Shown piece after piece: positions 1 to 8,270 of a DNA stretch of 64,000 nt (the first letter of the stretch is position 1; every line of letters starts with the position of its first letter). Location: NCBI RefSeq assembly GCF_000716785.1, contig NZ_JNYY01000009.1, positions 310,001 to 374,000 of the forward strand. The letters are read 5' to 3'. The notes under the pieces are model-generated. The model was not told where the DNA came from. It was given only the letters and a program-made list of their open reading frames with translations, and did no database searches. The position numbers and the translations under genes were made by a program. The DNA comes from Amycolatopsis vancoresmycina. GTDB taxonomy: Bacteria > Actinomycetota > Actinomycetes > Mycobacteriales > Pseudonocardiaceae.

Positions 1-28
1 GGGTGAGATCGACTCACGAGAGGCTGGC

Positions 29-595
29 ATGGTGCGGAAACTGATCTTCGGCATGAACCTGAGCGTGGACGGCTACATCGCCGCGGCCGGTGGTGACCTC
101 GGCTGGAGCGAGCCCAGTGACGAGCTGTTCGCGTGGTGGCTCGAACGGGAGCAGGCGATCGGCCTGTTCCTCTACGGGCGCAAGCTGTGGGAGACGATGA
201 ACTCCTACTGGCCGACCGGCGACCGGCAGCCGGGCGCCACCCCCGCGGAGATCGCGTTCGCGCGGAACTGGCGCGACACGCCCAAGGTGGTGTTCTCCTC
301 CACGCTCGGCGAGGTCGACGGGAACGCCCGCTTGGTCACCGGTGACGCGGTCGCCGAGATCACCCGGCTCAAGGCCGGGGACGGCGGGCCGATGCGGGTC
401 GGTGGGGCGGCGCTGGCCGGGGCGGCCGTGCGGGCCGGGCTGGTCGACGAGTACGAGGTCGTCAGCCATCCGGTGCTGGTGGGCGGGGGCACGCCGTTCT
501 TCACGGCGCTCGACAGCCAGGTGAACCTGGACCTCGTGGAGACGCGGACGTTCCCCGGCGGTGTGGTGCTGACCCGGTACGAGACGAGGCGATGA
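29..595 (+). CDS. RibD C-terminal/dihydrofolate reductase-like protein
   Basis: This 188-residue protein resembles the RibD C-terminal/DHFR-fold family, whose members are NADPH-dependent reductases often of unknown substrate. The N-terminus (KLIFGMNLSVDGYIA) is the usual first strand and loop of the family. A YGRKLWETM segment near residue 50 and a GGAALAGAAVRAGLVDEY segment near 135 match the nucleotide-binding half and the C-terminal helix. A purine-rich GAGAGG lies just before the ATG. It ends 6 bp from the convergent sigma factor gene. The fold assignment is strong; the substrate cannot be inferred, and a real role in folate metabolism is unlikely to be the main one. Confidence 0.85.
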   Translation: MVRKLIFGMNLSVDGYIAAAGGDLGWSEPSDELFAWWLEREQAIGLFLYGRKLWETMNSYWPTGDRQPGATPAEIAFARNWRDTPKVVFSSTLGEVDGNARLVTGDAVAEITRLKAGDGGPMRVGGAALAGAAVRAGLVDEYEVVSHPVLVGGGTPFFTALDSQVNLDLVETRTFPGGVVLTRYETRR

Positions 596-601
596 CCCCG
601 G

Positions 602-1555
602 TCACGAGGGGGCAAGCCACGGCTTGCCGGTGGCGTCGAAGCCGGTGAGCTCGGCGATCTTCCCGTCGACGACGTGCAGGACCGCGACGGCGAACAGGCG
701 GTGCTCGGAGTCACCGGGGGTGCGGAGGTACAGCGCGGCGGCGGGCATGCGGTTGACCGTCGTCGTGACCCCGCGCCAGTCGTCGTGGCCGGGGCGGAAG
801 AGGCCGCCGGAGACCCAGCCGTCCACCGCGTCCCCGGCCGTCGTCGTCGCGGTGCCCGGGTCGGGCAGCATCGCGAAGCGCAGGTCCTCGCGCAGCAGGG
901 ACGCCAGCGCGTCGAGGTCGTTGCGCTCGTGGGCGTCGATGTAGGCCTTCACCACGCCGCGCTCGTCGCTCGACAGTTCGCGGGTCGCGGGGGTGCGCCA
1001 GTCGAGACGGCGGCCGGGCAGCCGCTCGCGCATCGTCGCGCGGGCCCGCTGCAGGGCGCTGGTCACCGAGGCGACGGTCAGGTCGAGGGCGTCGGCGGTC
1101 TTCGGCGCCGGCCAGCCGAGGACGTCGCGCAGGATGAGCACCGCACGCTGCCGCGGCGGCAGGTGCTGGACGGCGACGATGAAGGCCAGCTCGATCGTCT
1201 CCCGCGCCACCACCGACTCCTCGGGGAGCATCCGGTCGGGGTAGGGCTGCAGGTGCAGCAGGTCCGGCCCCGGCGTGCGGTCGGTGCGCTTCTCCAGGAA
1301 GTCGAGGCAGGCGTTGGTCGCGATCCGGTGCAGCCAGGTCCGCAGGCTCGCGCGGCCCTTGAACGACTCCCGCTTGTGCCACGCGCGCAGGAACGTCTCC
1401 TGCGTCATGTCCTGGGCGTCCTCGTAGCTGGCGAGCATCCGGTAGCAGTGCACCTGCAGGTCACGCCGGTGGCGCTCGGTGATCAGCGCGAACCCCGCCG
1501 CGTCGCCCGCGCGGGCCGCCGCGATGAACGTGGCCTCGTCGGTGCCGTCGGTCAT
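602..1555 (-). CDS. ECF sigma factor with C-terminal SnoaL-like domain
   Basis: An extracytoplasmic-function sigma-70 factor of about 317 residues. Region 2 is near residues 20-85 (HRRDLQVHCYRML, then EDAQDMTQETFLRAW). Region 4 is near 125-185 (LPPRQRAVLILRDVLGW, then SVTSALQRAR). The last ~120 residues form a SnoaL/NTF2-like domain (YIDAHERNDLDALASLL). This layout is typical of ECF groups that carry a regulatory tail instead of relying on a separate anti-sigma factor, such as the TIGR02960 type. A GTG 18 bp upstream (1573) is also open, but GGAAGG lies 10 nt before the ATG at 1555, so that start is preferred. It is divergent from the MerR gene. Target promoters are unknown. Confidence 0.9.
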   Translation of the reverse strand: MTDGTDEATFIAAARAGDAAGFALITERHRRDLQVHCYRMLASYEDAQDMTQETFLRAWHKRESFKGRASLRTWLHRIATNACLDFLEKRTDRTPGPDLLHLQPYPDRMLPEESVVARETIELAFIVAVQHLPPRQRAVLILRDVLGWPAPKTADALDLTVASVTSALQRARATMRERLPGRRLDWRTPATRELSSDERGVVKAYIDAHERNDLDALASLLREDLRFAMLPDPGTATTTAGDAVDGWVSGGLFRPGHDDWRGVTTTVNRMPAAALYLRTPGDSEHRLFAVAVLHVVDGKIAELTGFDATGKPWLAPS

Positions 1556-1596
1556 GGTCGTCGATCCTTCCACCAGCCGGCGTCGATCCGTGACCC

Positions 1597-1627
1597 TTGA
1601 CTCTCAAGCCGGTCGAGATTGCACAGT
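1597..1627 (+). promoter_or_regulatory. MerR-type promoter with 19-bp spacer and operator dyad
   Basis: TTGACT (1597-1602) and CACAGT (1622-1627) are separated by 19 bp, the over-long spacer typical of MerR-controlled promoters. The spacer holds a dyad TCTC-N9-GAGA (1602-1605 and 1615-1618) centred on CCGG. The -10 box ends 7 nt before the ATG at 1635, so the transcript would be leaderless or nearly so. This implies that the MerR protein regulates itself. The operator reading is inference. Confidence 0.65.
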
Positions 1628-1634
1628 GGGGGAC

Positions 1635-2621
1635 ATGAACGAGCTCTATCCCATCGGGGACGTCGCCCGCCGCACCGGTTTGAGCGTCAGCGCGATCAGG
1701 TTCTACGCCGATGAGGGTGTCGTCGCGCCCACCGGTGTCACCGAGGGCGGCTTCCGGCGGTACGACGTGCACGCCATCGCCCGGCTCGAACTCGTGCGCA
1801 CCCTCCGCGACCTCGGCGCCGGCCTGGACGACATCCGCCGGGTGGTGGCCGAGGAAAGCACGCTGCACGAGCTGGCCGCCCGGCACCTGCGGCTGGTCGA
1901 GGACCAGTTGCAGCAGTTCCGCGCGCGCCGCGCCGTGTTGCGGACCATCGTGCGCCAGCACACCCCGGCCGAGCAGGTGGGCTTGATGCACAAGCTCGTG
2001 TCGATGTCCGATGACGACCGCGACCGGCTCATCAGCCGCTTCTGGGACTTCGTGACCGACGGCCTGGACGTCCATCCCGGCTATCTCGAACGGCTGCGCA
2101 GCCGGCGGCCGCACCTGCCGGAGGAGCCGTCCACCGAGCAGCTCGAGGCGTGGATCGAACTCGCGGAGGTCGTGCAGGACGAGCAGTTCCGGACCGAGCT
2201 GCGGGCGTTCTTCCGTCGTGCTTTCGGCACCGAGCGGGGCAAGCTGATGGCCACCCCCGAGATGCTGGCGCGCGCCGAGCAGCGCCGGGTGCTCTACCTG
2301 GAGGCACAGGCGGCGCAGCAGGCCGGCGTGCCGCCGGACGCGCCGCAGGCCAGGGACATCGCCGAACGGATGGTGGCCGACTCGGCCGGTTTCCTGGCCG
2401 CCATGACCGGCACGCACGACGCCGACGAGGCCCGGCGCAGCATGGCCGGCTTCGACCGGGCCAGGTCGGAGCGGACGCGGGCCGCGCTGACCGGGACGAA
2501 CCTGATGGTCAGGTACACCACGCTCGTGGCGACGATCAACGGCACGCCCAGGCCGGATCCCGGCAAGACGGCGGCGGTCCAGGAATGGCTGGCGGCTGCC
2601 CTGCGCCACGAGACCACCTGA
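1635..2621 (+). CDS. MerR family transcriptional regulator
   Basis: A 328-residue regulator. The N-terminal winged helix-turn-helix (about residues 4-72) has the family marks IGDVARRTGLSVSAIRFY, a GGFRRYD wing and LRDLGAGLDDIRRV. A long helix follows (to about 110), then about 200 residues of a helical C-terminal domain with no ligand motif I recognise, so the effector is unknown. A much longer upstream extension is open but lacks MerR sequence. The ATG at 1635 directly begins the HTH and follows the 19-bp-spacer promoter. Divergence from the SnoaL-type sigma factor leaves a shared 79-bp control region, so it may also influence that gene. Confidence 0.9.
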   Translation: MNELYPIGDVARRTGLSVSAIRFYADEGVVAPTGVTEGGFRRYDVHAIARLELVRTLRDLGAGLDDIRRVVAEESTLHELAARHLRLVEDQLQQFRARRAVLRTIVRQHTPAEQVGLMHKLVSMSDDDRDRLISRFWDFVTDGLDVHPGYLERLRSRRPHLPEEPSTEQLEAWIELAEVVQDEQFRTELRAFFRRAFGTERGKLMATPEMLARAEQRRVLYLEAQAAQQAGVPPDAPQARDIAERMVADSAGFLAAMTGTHDADEARRSMAGFDRARSERTRAALTGTNLMVRYTTLVATINGTPRPDPGKTAAVQEWLAAALRHETT

Positions 2622-2777
2622 CGCTGTCCGCGACCTGTCCGGATATTGTCGTAAAGCCGAAGTCACTGCGGAAACGGTGAAACAATTCGCTGCCGGGTAC
2701 GCCGACTGCGCCGCCAATCCGACCCGCACTACGGGTTCGGCGGCATCGCGAAGACGCGCGCGTGAGATATTGCTTTC

Positions 2778-3311
2778 ATGGCAGTCGAAATGCCTTCGGA
2801 ACCCCAGGTCGTGCTCGAGACCGATCGCCTGCTGCTCCGGCCGTGGCGGGTGGCCGACGCTGTCGTGCAGCGAGAACTGTGGACCGAACGTGATCCGCGA
2901 GTGCCGTCACATCGGCGGATCGATGCCGACGGGCGTCCCACGGTCGCCGAGCTCGAGGAAGCGATTCGCGCCGGCCGGCCGTCGTCGGGCGGGTTGCTGG
3001 CGATCGAGCGGAAGGCTTCCGGCGATGTCATCGGCTATTGCGGGCTGATCGACGGGCAGGGAGCCGAAGGAGAACCGGAGCTGGCCTTCGAGTTGCTGCG
3101 CCGGACCTGGGGGCGGGGCTACGCGACCGAGGCCGCGACGGCGGTCCTGGGCTGGGCCAGATCGTCCGGGTACGCACGACTTCGGGCCACGGTGTGGGAG
3201 TGGAACACCGCCTCCCGCCGCGTGCTGGACAAGCTCGGATTCACCGAAACCGCGCGCAAAGAGGTGGACCCGGTCCGCGGAACCACCCTGTTCACCACCA
3301 AATGGCTGTAG
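2778..3311 (+). CDS. GNAT family N-acetyltransferase (RimJ/RimL type)
   Basis: A 177-residue acetyltransferase of the RimJ/RimL branch. The N-terminal LETDRLLLRPWRVAD is the usual first strand. ELAFELLRRTWGRGYATEA near residues 97-116 is strand 4 plus the acetyl-CoA pyrophosphate loop (consensus Q/RxxGxG/A, here RRTWGRGYA). The protein ends with NTASRRVLDKLGFTETA, the standard last helix. Such enzymes acetylate protein N-termini or small amines; the acceptor is not inferable. There is no Shine-Dalgarno. GATATT (2766-2771) ends 6 nt before the ATG, so translation is probably leaderless. Confidence 0.88.
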   Translation: MAVEMPSEPQVVLETDRLLLRPWRVADAVVQRELWTERDPRVPSHRRIDADGRPTVAELEEAIRAGRPSSGGLLAIERKASGDVIGYCGLIDGQGAEGEPELAFELLRRTWGRGYATEAATAVLGWARSSGYARLRATVWEWNTASRRVLDKLGFTETARKEVDPVRGTTLFTTKWL

Positions 3312-3367
3312 CCCATCCCGTTGCACGGACCATGGATTCGCCCGCCGCCCTGATTTAGGGTCGTGTC

Positions 3368-4138
3368 ATGCTGCTGGCCGAGAAGGTCGCCCTGATCACC
3401 GGAGCGAGCACGGGGATCGGCGCCGCGTCCGCGCGGCTCTTCGCCCGGGAAGGCGCGGCCGTGGTGCTGAGCGCGCGTTCCGGGGACAAGCTCGGCGCGC
3501 TGGCCGAGGAGATCCGGGCGGCGGGCGGGCAAGCTCTCGCGGTGGTCGCCGATGTCGCCCGGGACGCGGACTGCGAAGCGATCGTCGCCGCGGTGGTCGA
3601 GCGGTTCGGGCGGCTCGACGTGGCCTTCAACAACGCCGGGGTCGGTCCGGAGGGGACGCCGCTCGCGGACACCTCACCGGAGGCGTGGCAGGCGGCGCTC
3701 GCGACCAACTTGACCGGCGTCGCGCAGTGCCTGCGGCACGAAATCCGGGCGATGCGGGCGGCCGGTGGCGGCGCGATCGTCAACAACGCCAGCACCGCCG
3801 CGTTCTTCGGGACCGCGTTCTCCGCCGCCTACTCGGCGTCCAAGCACGGCGTGGTCGGGCTGACGAAGGCGGCGGCCGCCGAATACGGGCCGTCGGGGAT
3901 CCGGGTCAACGTCGTGAACCCCGGCGTCACCGAAACCCCGCAGACCGGGCCGTGGCTCGACTCGGTCCCCGGCGAGCGCGAGCGGGTCGCCGGGTGGAAC
4001 GCGCTGAAGCGGCTGGCCCGGCCCGAAGAGGTGGCCGAGGCGGCGGCGTGGCTGCTGTCGGACCGGGCCTCGTTCGTGACCGGCGCGGAACTGGCCGTGG
4101 ACGGCGGCTACACGGCGATCGCGCCGTACGTCGGATGA
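3368..4138 (+). CDS. SDR family NAD(P)-dependent oxidoreductase
   Basis: A classical short-chain dehydrogenase/reductase of 256 residues. It has the TGASTGIG cofactor loop (about residues 12-19), NNAG (about 88-91), a catalytic Ser in NNASTAAF and the YSASK Tyr/Lys pair near 155-159. It ends in the usual GAELAVDGGYTA. An Arg rather than Asp after strand 2 (LSARSGDK) hints at NADP(H) preference. The gene stands alone. TAGGGT (3356-3361) ends 6 nt before the ATG and there is no RBS, suggesting a leaderless mRNA. The substrate is unknown. Confidence 0.9.
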   Translation: MLLAEKVALITGASTGIGAASARLFAREGAAVVLSARSGDKLGALAEEIRAAGGQALAVVADVARDADCEAIVAAVVERFGRLDVAFNNAGVGPEGTPLADTSPEAWQAALATNLTGVAQCLRHEIRAMRAAGGGAIVNNASTAAFFGTAFSAAYSASKHGVVGLTKAAAAEYGPSGIRVNVVNPGVTETPQTGPWLDSVPGERERVAGWNALKRLARPEEVAEAAAWLLSDRASFVTGAELAVDGGYTAIAPYVG

Positions 4139-4467
4139 TGCGCATCCAGCGGTGGAGGCGGCGCGGTGGGCACCGGCGACGCATCGCGGAGCACCCCGGA
4201 CGCCGAGGCTCGGTGCGCAACGCCGATTCGTCGAGCAGTCCGTCGAATCCTCACACCCGAACCTCCCGCCGGAGGTGTTCGTCAGGCTGGCGAAGGTCGA
4301 TGCCCCGTCGCCGTGTACTCGCCGCAATCGGCCCCGACCTGCCGTCCGACGTCGTTGCAACGCCGGCACGGGACACGGTTGCGTGTGATCAGGGGTTTTA
4401 ACGTATCGGGCGGCCGGGGGCTCTTATAAGTCGATCGACGGATCGATGAGGCGAAAGGGCAGCCCCC
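4139..4467 (+). other. Non-coding upstream region of the sigma/STAND operon
   Basis: No convincing gene is visible here. The short open frames lack RBS sites and family sequence. The right end holds the structured leader described separately (4416-4467). The region from 4139 to about 4400 shows nothing that I can interpret. Confidence 0.5.
4416..4467 (+). promoter_or_regulatory. Structured leader / promoter region with nested hairpins
   Basis: GGGGGCT (4416-4422) pairs with AGCCCCC (4461-4467), which directly abuts the ATG at 4468. Inside lies a second hairpin, TCGATC-GACG-GATCGA (4431-4446). An 8-bp AT palindrome CTTATAAG (4423-4430) contains a possible -10 box (TATAAG), and AAAGGG (4454-4459) is a possible RBS. 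If transcription starts upstream of 4416, the outer stem would mask this RBS, so the element could control translation. Only the pairing is seen; function is inference. Confidence 0.45.
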
Positions 4468-4605
4468 ATGGACGTGAATGACTGCGGTTACCGCCTGAAG
4501 GTGACGCCGAAGCTCGCCGGGACGCGCGAGCCACCGCCGAAGGGTTCCGTACCCGTATGCGGCCGGGGTGGTTGGTCACCCTGGGAGGGTTCCGGTGCCC
4601 GATGA
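4468..4605 (+). CDS. Small ORF (45 aa) upstream of and overlapping the sigma factor
   Basis: An ATG-started 45-codon frame with AAAGGG 8 nt upstream. It begins MDVNDCGYRLKV and ends WEGSGAR, with Cys at 6 and 31 and a basic, Gly/Pro-rich body. I recognise no family. Its stop lies inside the first codons of the sigma gene (GTG at 4595), giving an 11-bp overlap that could couple their translation. It could be a leader peptide, a small partner of the module, or chance. Codon use alone does not decide. Confidence 0.35.
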   Translation: MDVNDCGYRLKVTPKLAGTREPPPKGSVPVCGRGGWSPWEGSGAR

Positions 4606-5173
4606 GGAGCAGTTCGCCAACGGCGACTCCGCTGGGGACGGGGAAGTGGTGTACCCGGGCGGGTTCGACGATTTCTTCCGTGCCGAATACCGGGAGCTGG
4701 TGAAGGCGTTGATGGTCATGGAGGGAGCTTCCCTGGCCGACGCTGACGACTGTGCCGCACACGCAATGGAAAAGGTCCTCGAACGGTGGGATCTTCCCGT
4801 CTCCGACCCCGGCCGGGTTCGGCATCCCAAGGCTTACGCCATGAAAACGGCAAGGCACCGGCTCAACAGTGAGCGGCGCCGGCGGCAATCCGTCGCGCTC
4901 GACGAGGACGGGTCGACGCTGCCGGCCGACAGCTCGGCGTTGACCACCGTGGAAGATCGTCAGTTCGTCGCGGGCATCCTTGCGTGCCTGCCGCCGGCGC
5001 AGCGTCAGGTGATGCATTTGATCACCGAAGGCTACACAGTGGCAGAAATCGCCGAGGTGCTGAACAAGAAAACCAACAACGTCCGCCAGATCGTCCATCT
5101 TGGCAAGAAGCGGCTGCGCCCGCTGTGGGGACCCCCGCCGATCGGCTCGCCCGAAGAAGAGGAGGAGCGGTAG
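4595..5173 (+). CDS. ECF-type RNA polymerase sigma factor
   Basis: A compact sigma-70 factor of about 192 residues. Region 2 is FDDFFRAEYRELVKALMVMEGA to KAYAMKTARHRL (about residues 22-90). Region 4 is VAGILACLPPAQRQVMHL with the HTH GYTVAEIAEVLNKKTNNVRQ (about 122-170). The C-terminus is Glu-rich. GTG at 4595 is chosen because GGGAGGG lies just upstream; the longer GTG at 4568 would read through that RBS. The stop TAG shares a base with the GTG of the STAND gene (TAGTG), so the two are translationally coupled. No anti-sigma gene is visible, so the downstream NTPase may be the control partner. That is inference. Confidence 0.88.
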   Translation: MPDEEQFANGDSAGDGEVVYPGGFDDFFRAEYRELVKALMVMEGASLADADDCAAHAMEKVLERWDLPVSDPGRVRHPKAYAMKTARHRLNSERRRRQSVALDEDGSTLPADSSALTTVEDRQFVAGILACLPPAQRQVMHLITEGYTVAEIAEVLNKKTNNVRQIVHLGKKRLRPLWGPPPIGSPEEEEER

Positions 5174-7365
5174 TGGCCAGCGATGACGACCGCACGGAGG
5201 CTGAGACCTTGCGGGAACGGCTGAACCGCATCAGCGAGATCGTCGAGGAGCACATCACCGACGACGGCTTGGAGGCCAGGCTGCGGGCAGTCAAGAACAG
5301 GCCCCGAGACCGCGTTCCCGGCGGACCCGCCCGGTTCATCGGCCGCCGTGCGCTGCTGGACGACCTGCTGAAGCTGACGCGCCGATCGCCGGGAAAGCCC
5401 GCGGTGCTCACCGGCCCGGGGGGCACCGGCAAGACGACGGTGGCCGCGGCCTTGGCCGAGCACGTCCGGGCACGGGGTGACCGGACGTGGTGGGTTCCGG
5501 CCGTCGATCCGGTCGCCCTGTCACAGGGCCTCACGACGGTGGCGCGGCAGCTGGGCGCAGCCTCGCACGACGTCGAGGCGATCGCCCGGGGCACGGCCGA
5601 CGCCGCCGACCGCTTCTGGCGGTTGCTCGATGGCGTACCTCCCGGGTGGCTGCTGGTGTTCGACGAGGCCGATGATCCCCGGGTGCTGGCGACCGGGACT
5701 TCGCCGGCCGGGATCCAGGACTTGACGGGCTGGGTGCGCTCGTCTGCACACGGCCTGGCCCTGGTGACCAGCCGGGAGGCCGATCCGCGGATGTGGGGAG
5801 CGGCACGGATCCTGTCCCTCGGCGCTCTGGACGAGGACGACGCCGCCCGGGTTCTGCGCGAACTCGCGCCGGAGGCGGGCGATGAAGACCAGGCCAGGGC
5901 GCTGGCGCGGCGTCTTGACGGCCACCCGCTCAGCCTGCACCTGGCGGGCAGCCACCTGCGTTCGCGGACCACCCGGCGAGCCACCTTCGCCGCCTACGAA
6001 CTGGCGGTCGGGGAGACGGCCGATTCCGGCCTGCGGGAACGCCCCGCCGCCGCAGTCACGGGGACGCTGACAGGTCGTGCCGTGGAGATGTCGCTGGACG
6101 AGCTGGCACAGCGGGGAGTCCCGCAGGCGCGGCCAGTACTGCAGCTGGCCAGCTGCTACGCCTCCACCGCGATCCCCGAGGGGCTCCTCGACGCCGATTT
6201 CCTGGCCGGCCCGCCGAGCCCGCGTAACACCACTCCGCCGATTCGGCACCTGGACGAAGTCCTGCGGGGGCTGCGGGAAGTCGGCCTGATCGACGACAGC
6301 TCCCCGAGCGGCATCGTCGTGCATCCCGTCGTCGGAGCGGTCGGCCGAGCCGGCCTGGACGTGCCGGAACCGCGCCCGGCCTGGATCCGGCACACCGCGG
6401 TCGCCCTCCTTGCCGCCGATGTCGCCGGGCTGCCCCAGGACCAGCCGGCCACCTGGCCGGAGTACGCCCTGCTCGGCCCCCATCTGCTGAGCCTCCTGGG
6501 AACCACCGCACAGCACGTGGACCGGGAGCATCTGATCCAGCTCCTGGAAACCGCCGCCGGCATGGCGTGGGCGTTCAACCTCAGCGGAGCCGGCCGAGCG
6601 GGGAGTGTGCTGTGCGAGCGTGCCCTGGCCCACAGCGCTGAGCTGGGCGACGGGCATCTCACGGTGCTTCGCCTGCGCCACATGCTGGCGTGGGCAGTCG
6701 CCGACCAGGGTGATCTGGCCGGAGCGGAACGGCTGTACCTGGACGTTCTCCGGAACCGGCTGCGGCAGCTCGGCCCCGAGCACCCGGATGTCCTCAGGTG
6801 CCGGCACGAACTCGCCTGGATCGCCGGCTGCGGTAAGGAATGGGCGAAGGCCGAGCAGGGCTATCGAGCGGTCCTCCGCGACAGCGCCGGCGTTCTGGAG
6901 CCCGACGACCCCGACATCCTGATCACCCGCCATGAGCTCGGCTGGGCGATCGCGAACCAGGGGCGGCTCGACGAGGCCCGCGCCGTCCTCGGCACAGTCC
7001 TCGAGGATCGTCTGCGCGTGCTCGGCCCCACGCATCAGCGAACGCTGGGAACCCGGCACGAGCTCGCCTGGATCACCGCCACGGAAGGCAACTGGGCGCA
7101 AGCCGAGACCGGCTACCGCGATCTTCTCGGCCTGCGTGCGCAGTTCCTCGGTGCAGATCATCCCGAGACGCTCGTCATCCGGCACGAGCTCGCCTGGATC
7201 GCGGCCCGTCGCGGCCGGACGGCGGAGGCGGAGGCCGGTTACCGGGATGTCCTGGCCCGCCGTCGCCGGGTGCTGGGCGAGGACCACCCCGAGACGCGAG
7301 CGACAGCGATGGCACTGGAGGAGCTCCGGCAGGGCCGGATCGTCGACGCCCGCCACTCCGTCTGA
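5173..7365 (+). CDS. NB-ARC/TPR STAND ATPase
   Basis: A signal-transduction ATPase of 730 residues. After a short coiled N-terminus (RLNRISEIVEEHI) come Walker A GPGGTGKTT (about residues 81-89) and Walker B WLLVFDEADD (about 159-168). A winged-helix region follows to about 470. At least five TPR units of about 42 residues each carry the signature RHELAWI and a Y-R-x-V/L-L helix, with HPDVL/HPETL turns. TPR arrays of this type bind peptides or partner proteins. STAND proteins oligomerise on ligand sensing; in bacteria many act in regulation or phage defence. It overlaps the sigma gene by 1 bp and precedes the AAC(3)-like gene by 44 bp. No toxic effector domain is fused. Confidence 0.9.
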   Translation: MASDDDRTEAETLRERLNRISEIVEEHITDDGLEARLRAVKNRPRDRVPGGPARFIGRRALLDDLLKLTRRSPGKPAVLTGPGGTGKTTVAAALAEHVRARGDRTWWVPAVDPVALSQGLTTVARQLGAASHDVEAIARGTADAADRFWRLLDGVPPGWLLVFDEADDPRVLATGTSPAGIQDLTGWVRSSAHGLALVTSREADPRMWGAARILSLGALDEDDAARVLRELAPEAGDEDQARALARRLDGHPLSLHLAGSHLRSRTTRRATFAAYELAVGETADSGLRERPAAAVTGTLTGRAVEMSLDELAQRGVPQARPVLQLASCYASTAIPEGLLDADFLAGPPSPRNTTPPIRHLDEVLRGLREVGLIDDSSPSGIVVHPVVGAVGRAGLDVPEPRPAWIRHTAVALLAADVAGLPQDQPATWPEYALLGPHLLSLLGTTAQHVDREHLIQLLETAAGMAWAFNLSGAGRAGSVLCERALAHSAELGDGHLTVLRLRHMLAWAVADQGDLAGAERLYLDVLRNRLRQLGPEHPDVLRCRHELAWIAGCGKEWAKAEQGYRAVLRDSAGVLEPDDPDILITRHELGWAIANQGRLDEARAVLGTVLEDRLRVLGPTHQRTLGTRHELAWITATEGNWAQAETGYRDLLGLRAQFLGADHPETLVIRHELAWIAARRGRTAEAEAGYRDVLARRRRVLGEDHPETRATAMALEELRQGRIVDARHSV

Positions 7366-7409
7366 ATCACCGACCACTACTACCGGCTTCCGGTTCGAGG
7401 AGATCCGCG

Positions 7410-8234
7410 ATGATTCCGAGCGAACACTTCAGCAAGGCGGTCGACGAACTGGCGCCGCGAGGTCGCCCGATCATGCTGCACGCCTCGTTGCGTTCCTTCC
7501 GCGCGCCCATCGCGGGTGGCGTGCACGTCCTGCTGGATGCGCTGCTGGCAAACAACCGCACCGTATTGGTGCCGGCCTTCACCGAACCCCAATTCGGCGT
7601 ATCTCCGCCCATCGGCATGCGGCCGGCGCGCAACGGCATCGACTACTCCGAACTCCCCGCGGTGCCCACGCCCCCGGAAGGCACCCCGTACACCGTCGAC
7701 TGTGGGCTCATCAACCCGGGGCTGGGCGTGCTCCCGGCGGCCGTGATCAGCCGTACCAGCGTCGTACGCGGCACGCATCCGCTCAACTCGTTCGCCGCAA
7801 TCGGCCCCCTGGCCGAAAAGTTGATCTCGGCGCAGAGCCCCTCCGACGTGTACGGCCCCATCCGCGAATTGGCCGCTCGGGAGGGGGTGATCGTCTTGAT
7901 CGGGGTTGGCCTGAACCGGATGACAGCGCTCCACCTGGCCGAACAGCAGGCGGGACGGCGTCTGTTCCTACGCTGGGCGCGAGACCCCGACCGTCGGGTG
8001 ACCATGGTCGAGGTCGGTTCCTGCTCCGAAGGGTTTCCCCGCCTGGAGCCGATCCTGCACCCCAACGTCCGTACCGTGGTCGTCGGCGGATCGCGGTGGC
8101 AGGCATTTCCCGCGCGGCAGACTCTCGCAGCCGCTGCCGCGGCCATCAAAGCGGACCAGGGCATCACCCGCTGCGACGACGACGAATGCCTGTTGTGCCG
8201 TGACTCGATCGCCGGAGGCCCCCAACCGACGTAG
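7410..8234 (+). CDS. AAC(3)-family N-acetyltransferase-like protein
   Basis: A 274-residue member of the aminoglycoside 3-N-acetyltransferase/YokD fold family. Key marks are LHASLRSF near residue 24, VLVPAFTEPQF near 50, TSVVRGTHPLNSFAAIG near 115 (the conserved HP-x-x-S core) and LIGVGLNRMTALHLAE near 168. The C-terminus has a cysteine cluster, CDDDECLLC, that could bind metal. Canonical family members acetylate an aminoglycoside 3-amine. The short size, the tail and the setting behind a sigma/STAND pair suggest another amine substrate, and resistance should not be assumed. GAGGAG precedes the ATG. Confidence 0.82.
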   Translation: MIPSEHFSKAVDELAPRGRPIMLHASLRSFRAPIAGGVHVLLDALLANNRTVLVPAFTEPQFGVSPPIGMRPARNGIDYSELPAVPTPPEGTPYTVDCGLINPGLGVLPAAVISRTSVVRGTHPLNSFAAIGPLAEKLISAQSPSDVYGPIRELAAREGVIVLIGVGLNRMTALHLAEQQAGRRLFLRWARDPDRRVTMVEVGSCSEGFPRLEPILHPNVRTVVVGGSRWQAFPARQTLAAAAAAIKADQGITRCDDDECLLCRDSIAGGPQPT

Positions 8235-8270
8235 CCGCCAGAGCTGCTGTGCACCGGGTGGAGCGGCTGG

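Noticed and set aside
3..17. Inverted repeat GTGAG-ATCGA-CTCAC at the left edge
   Set aside because: Short, at the window edge, and the context needed to call an operator or terminator is cut off.
7410..8234. Aminoglycoside resistance gene
   Set aside because: Family membership alone does not show resistance; context and the Cys tail suggest another substrate.
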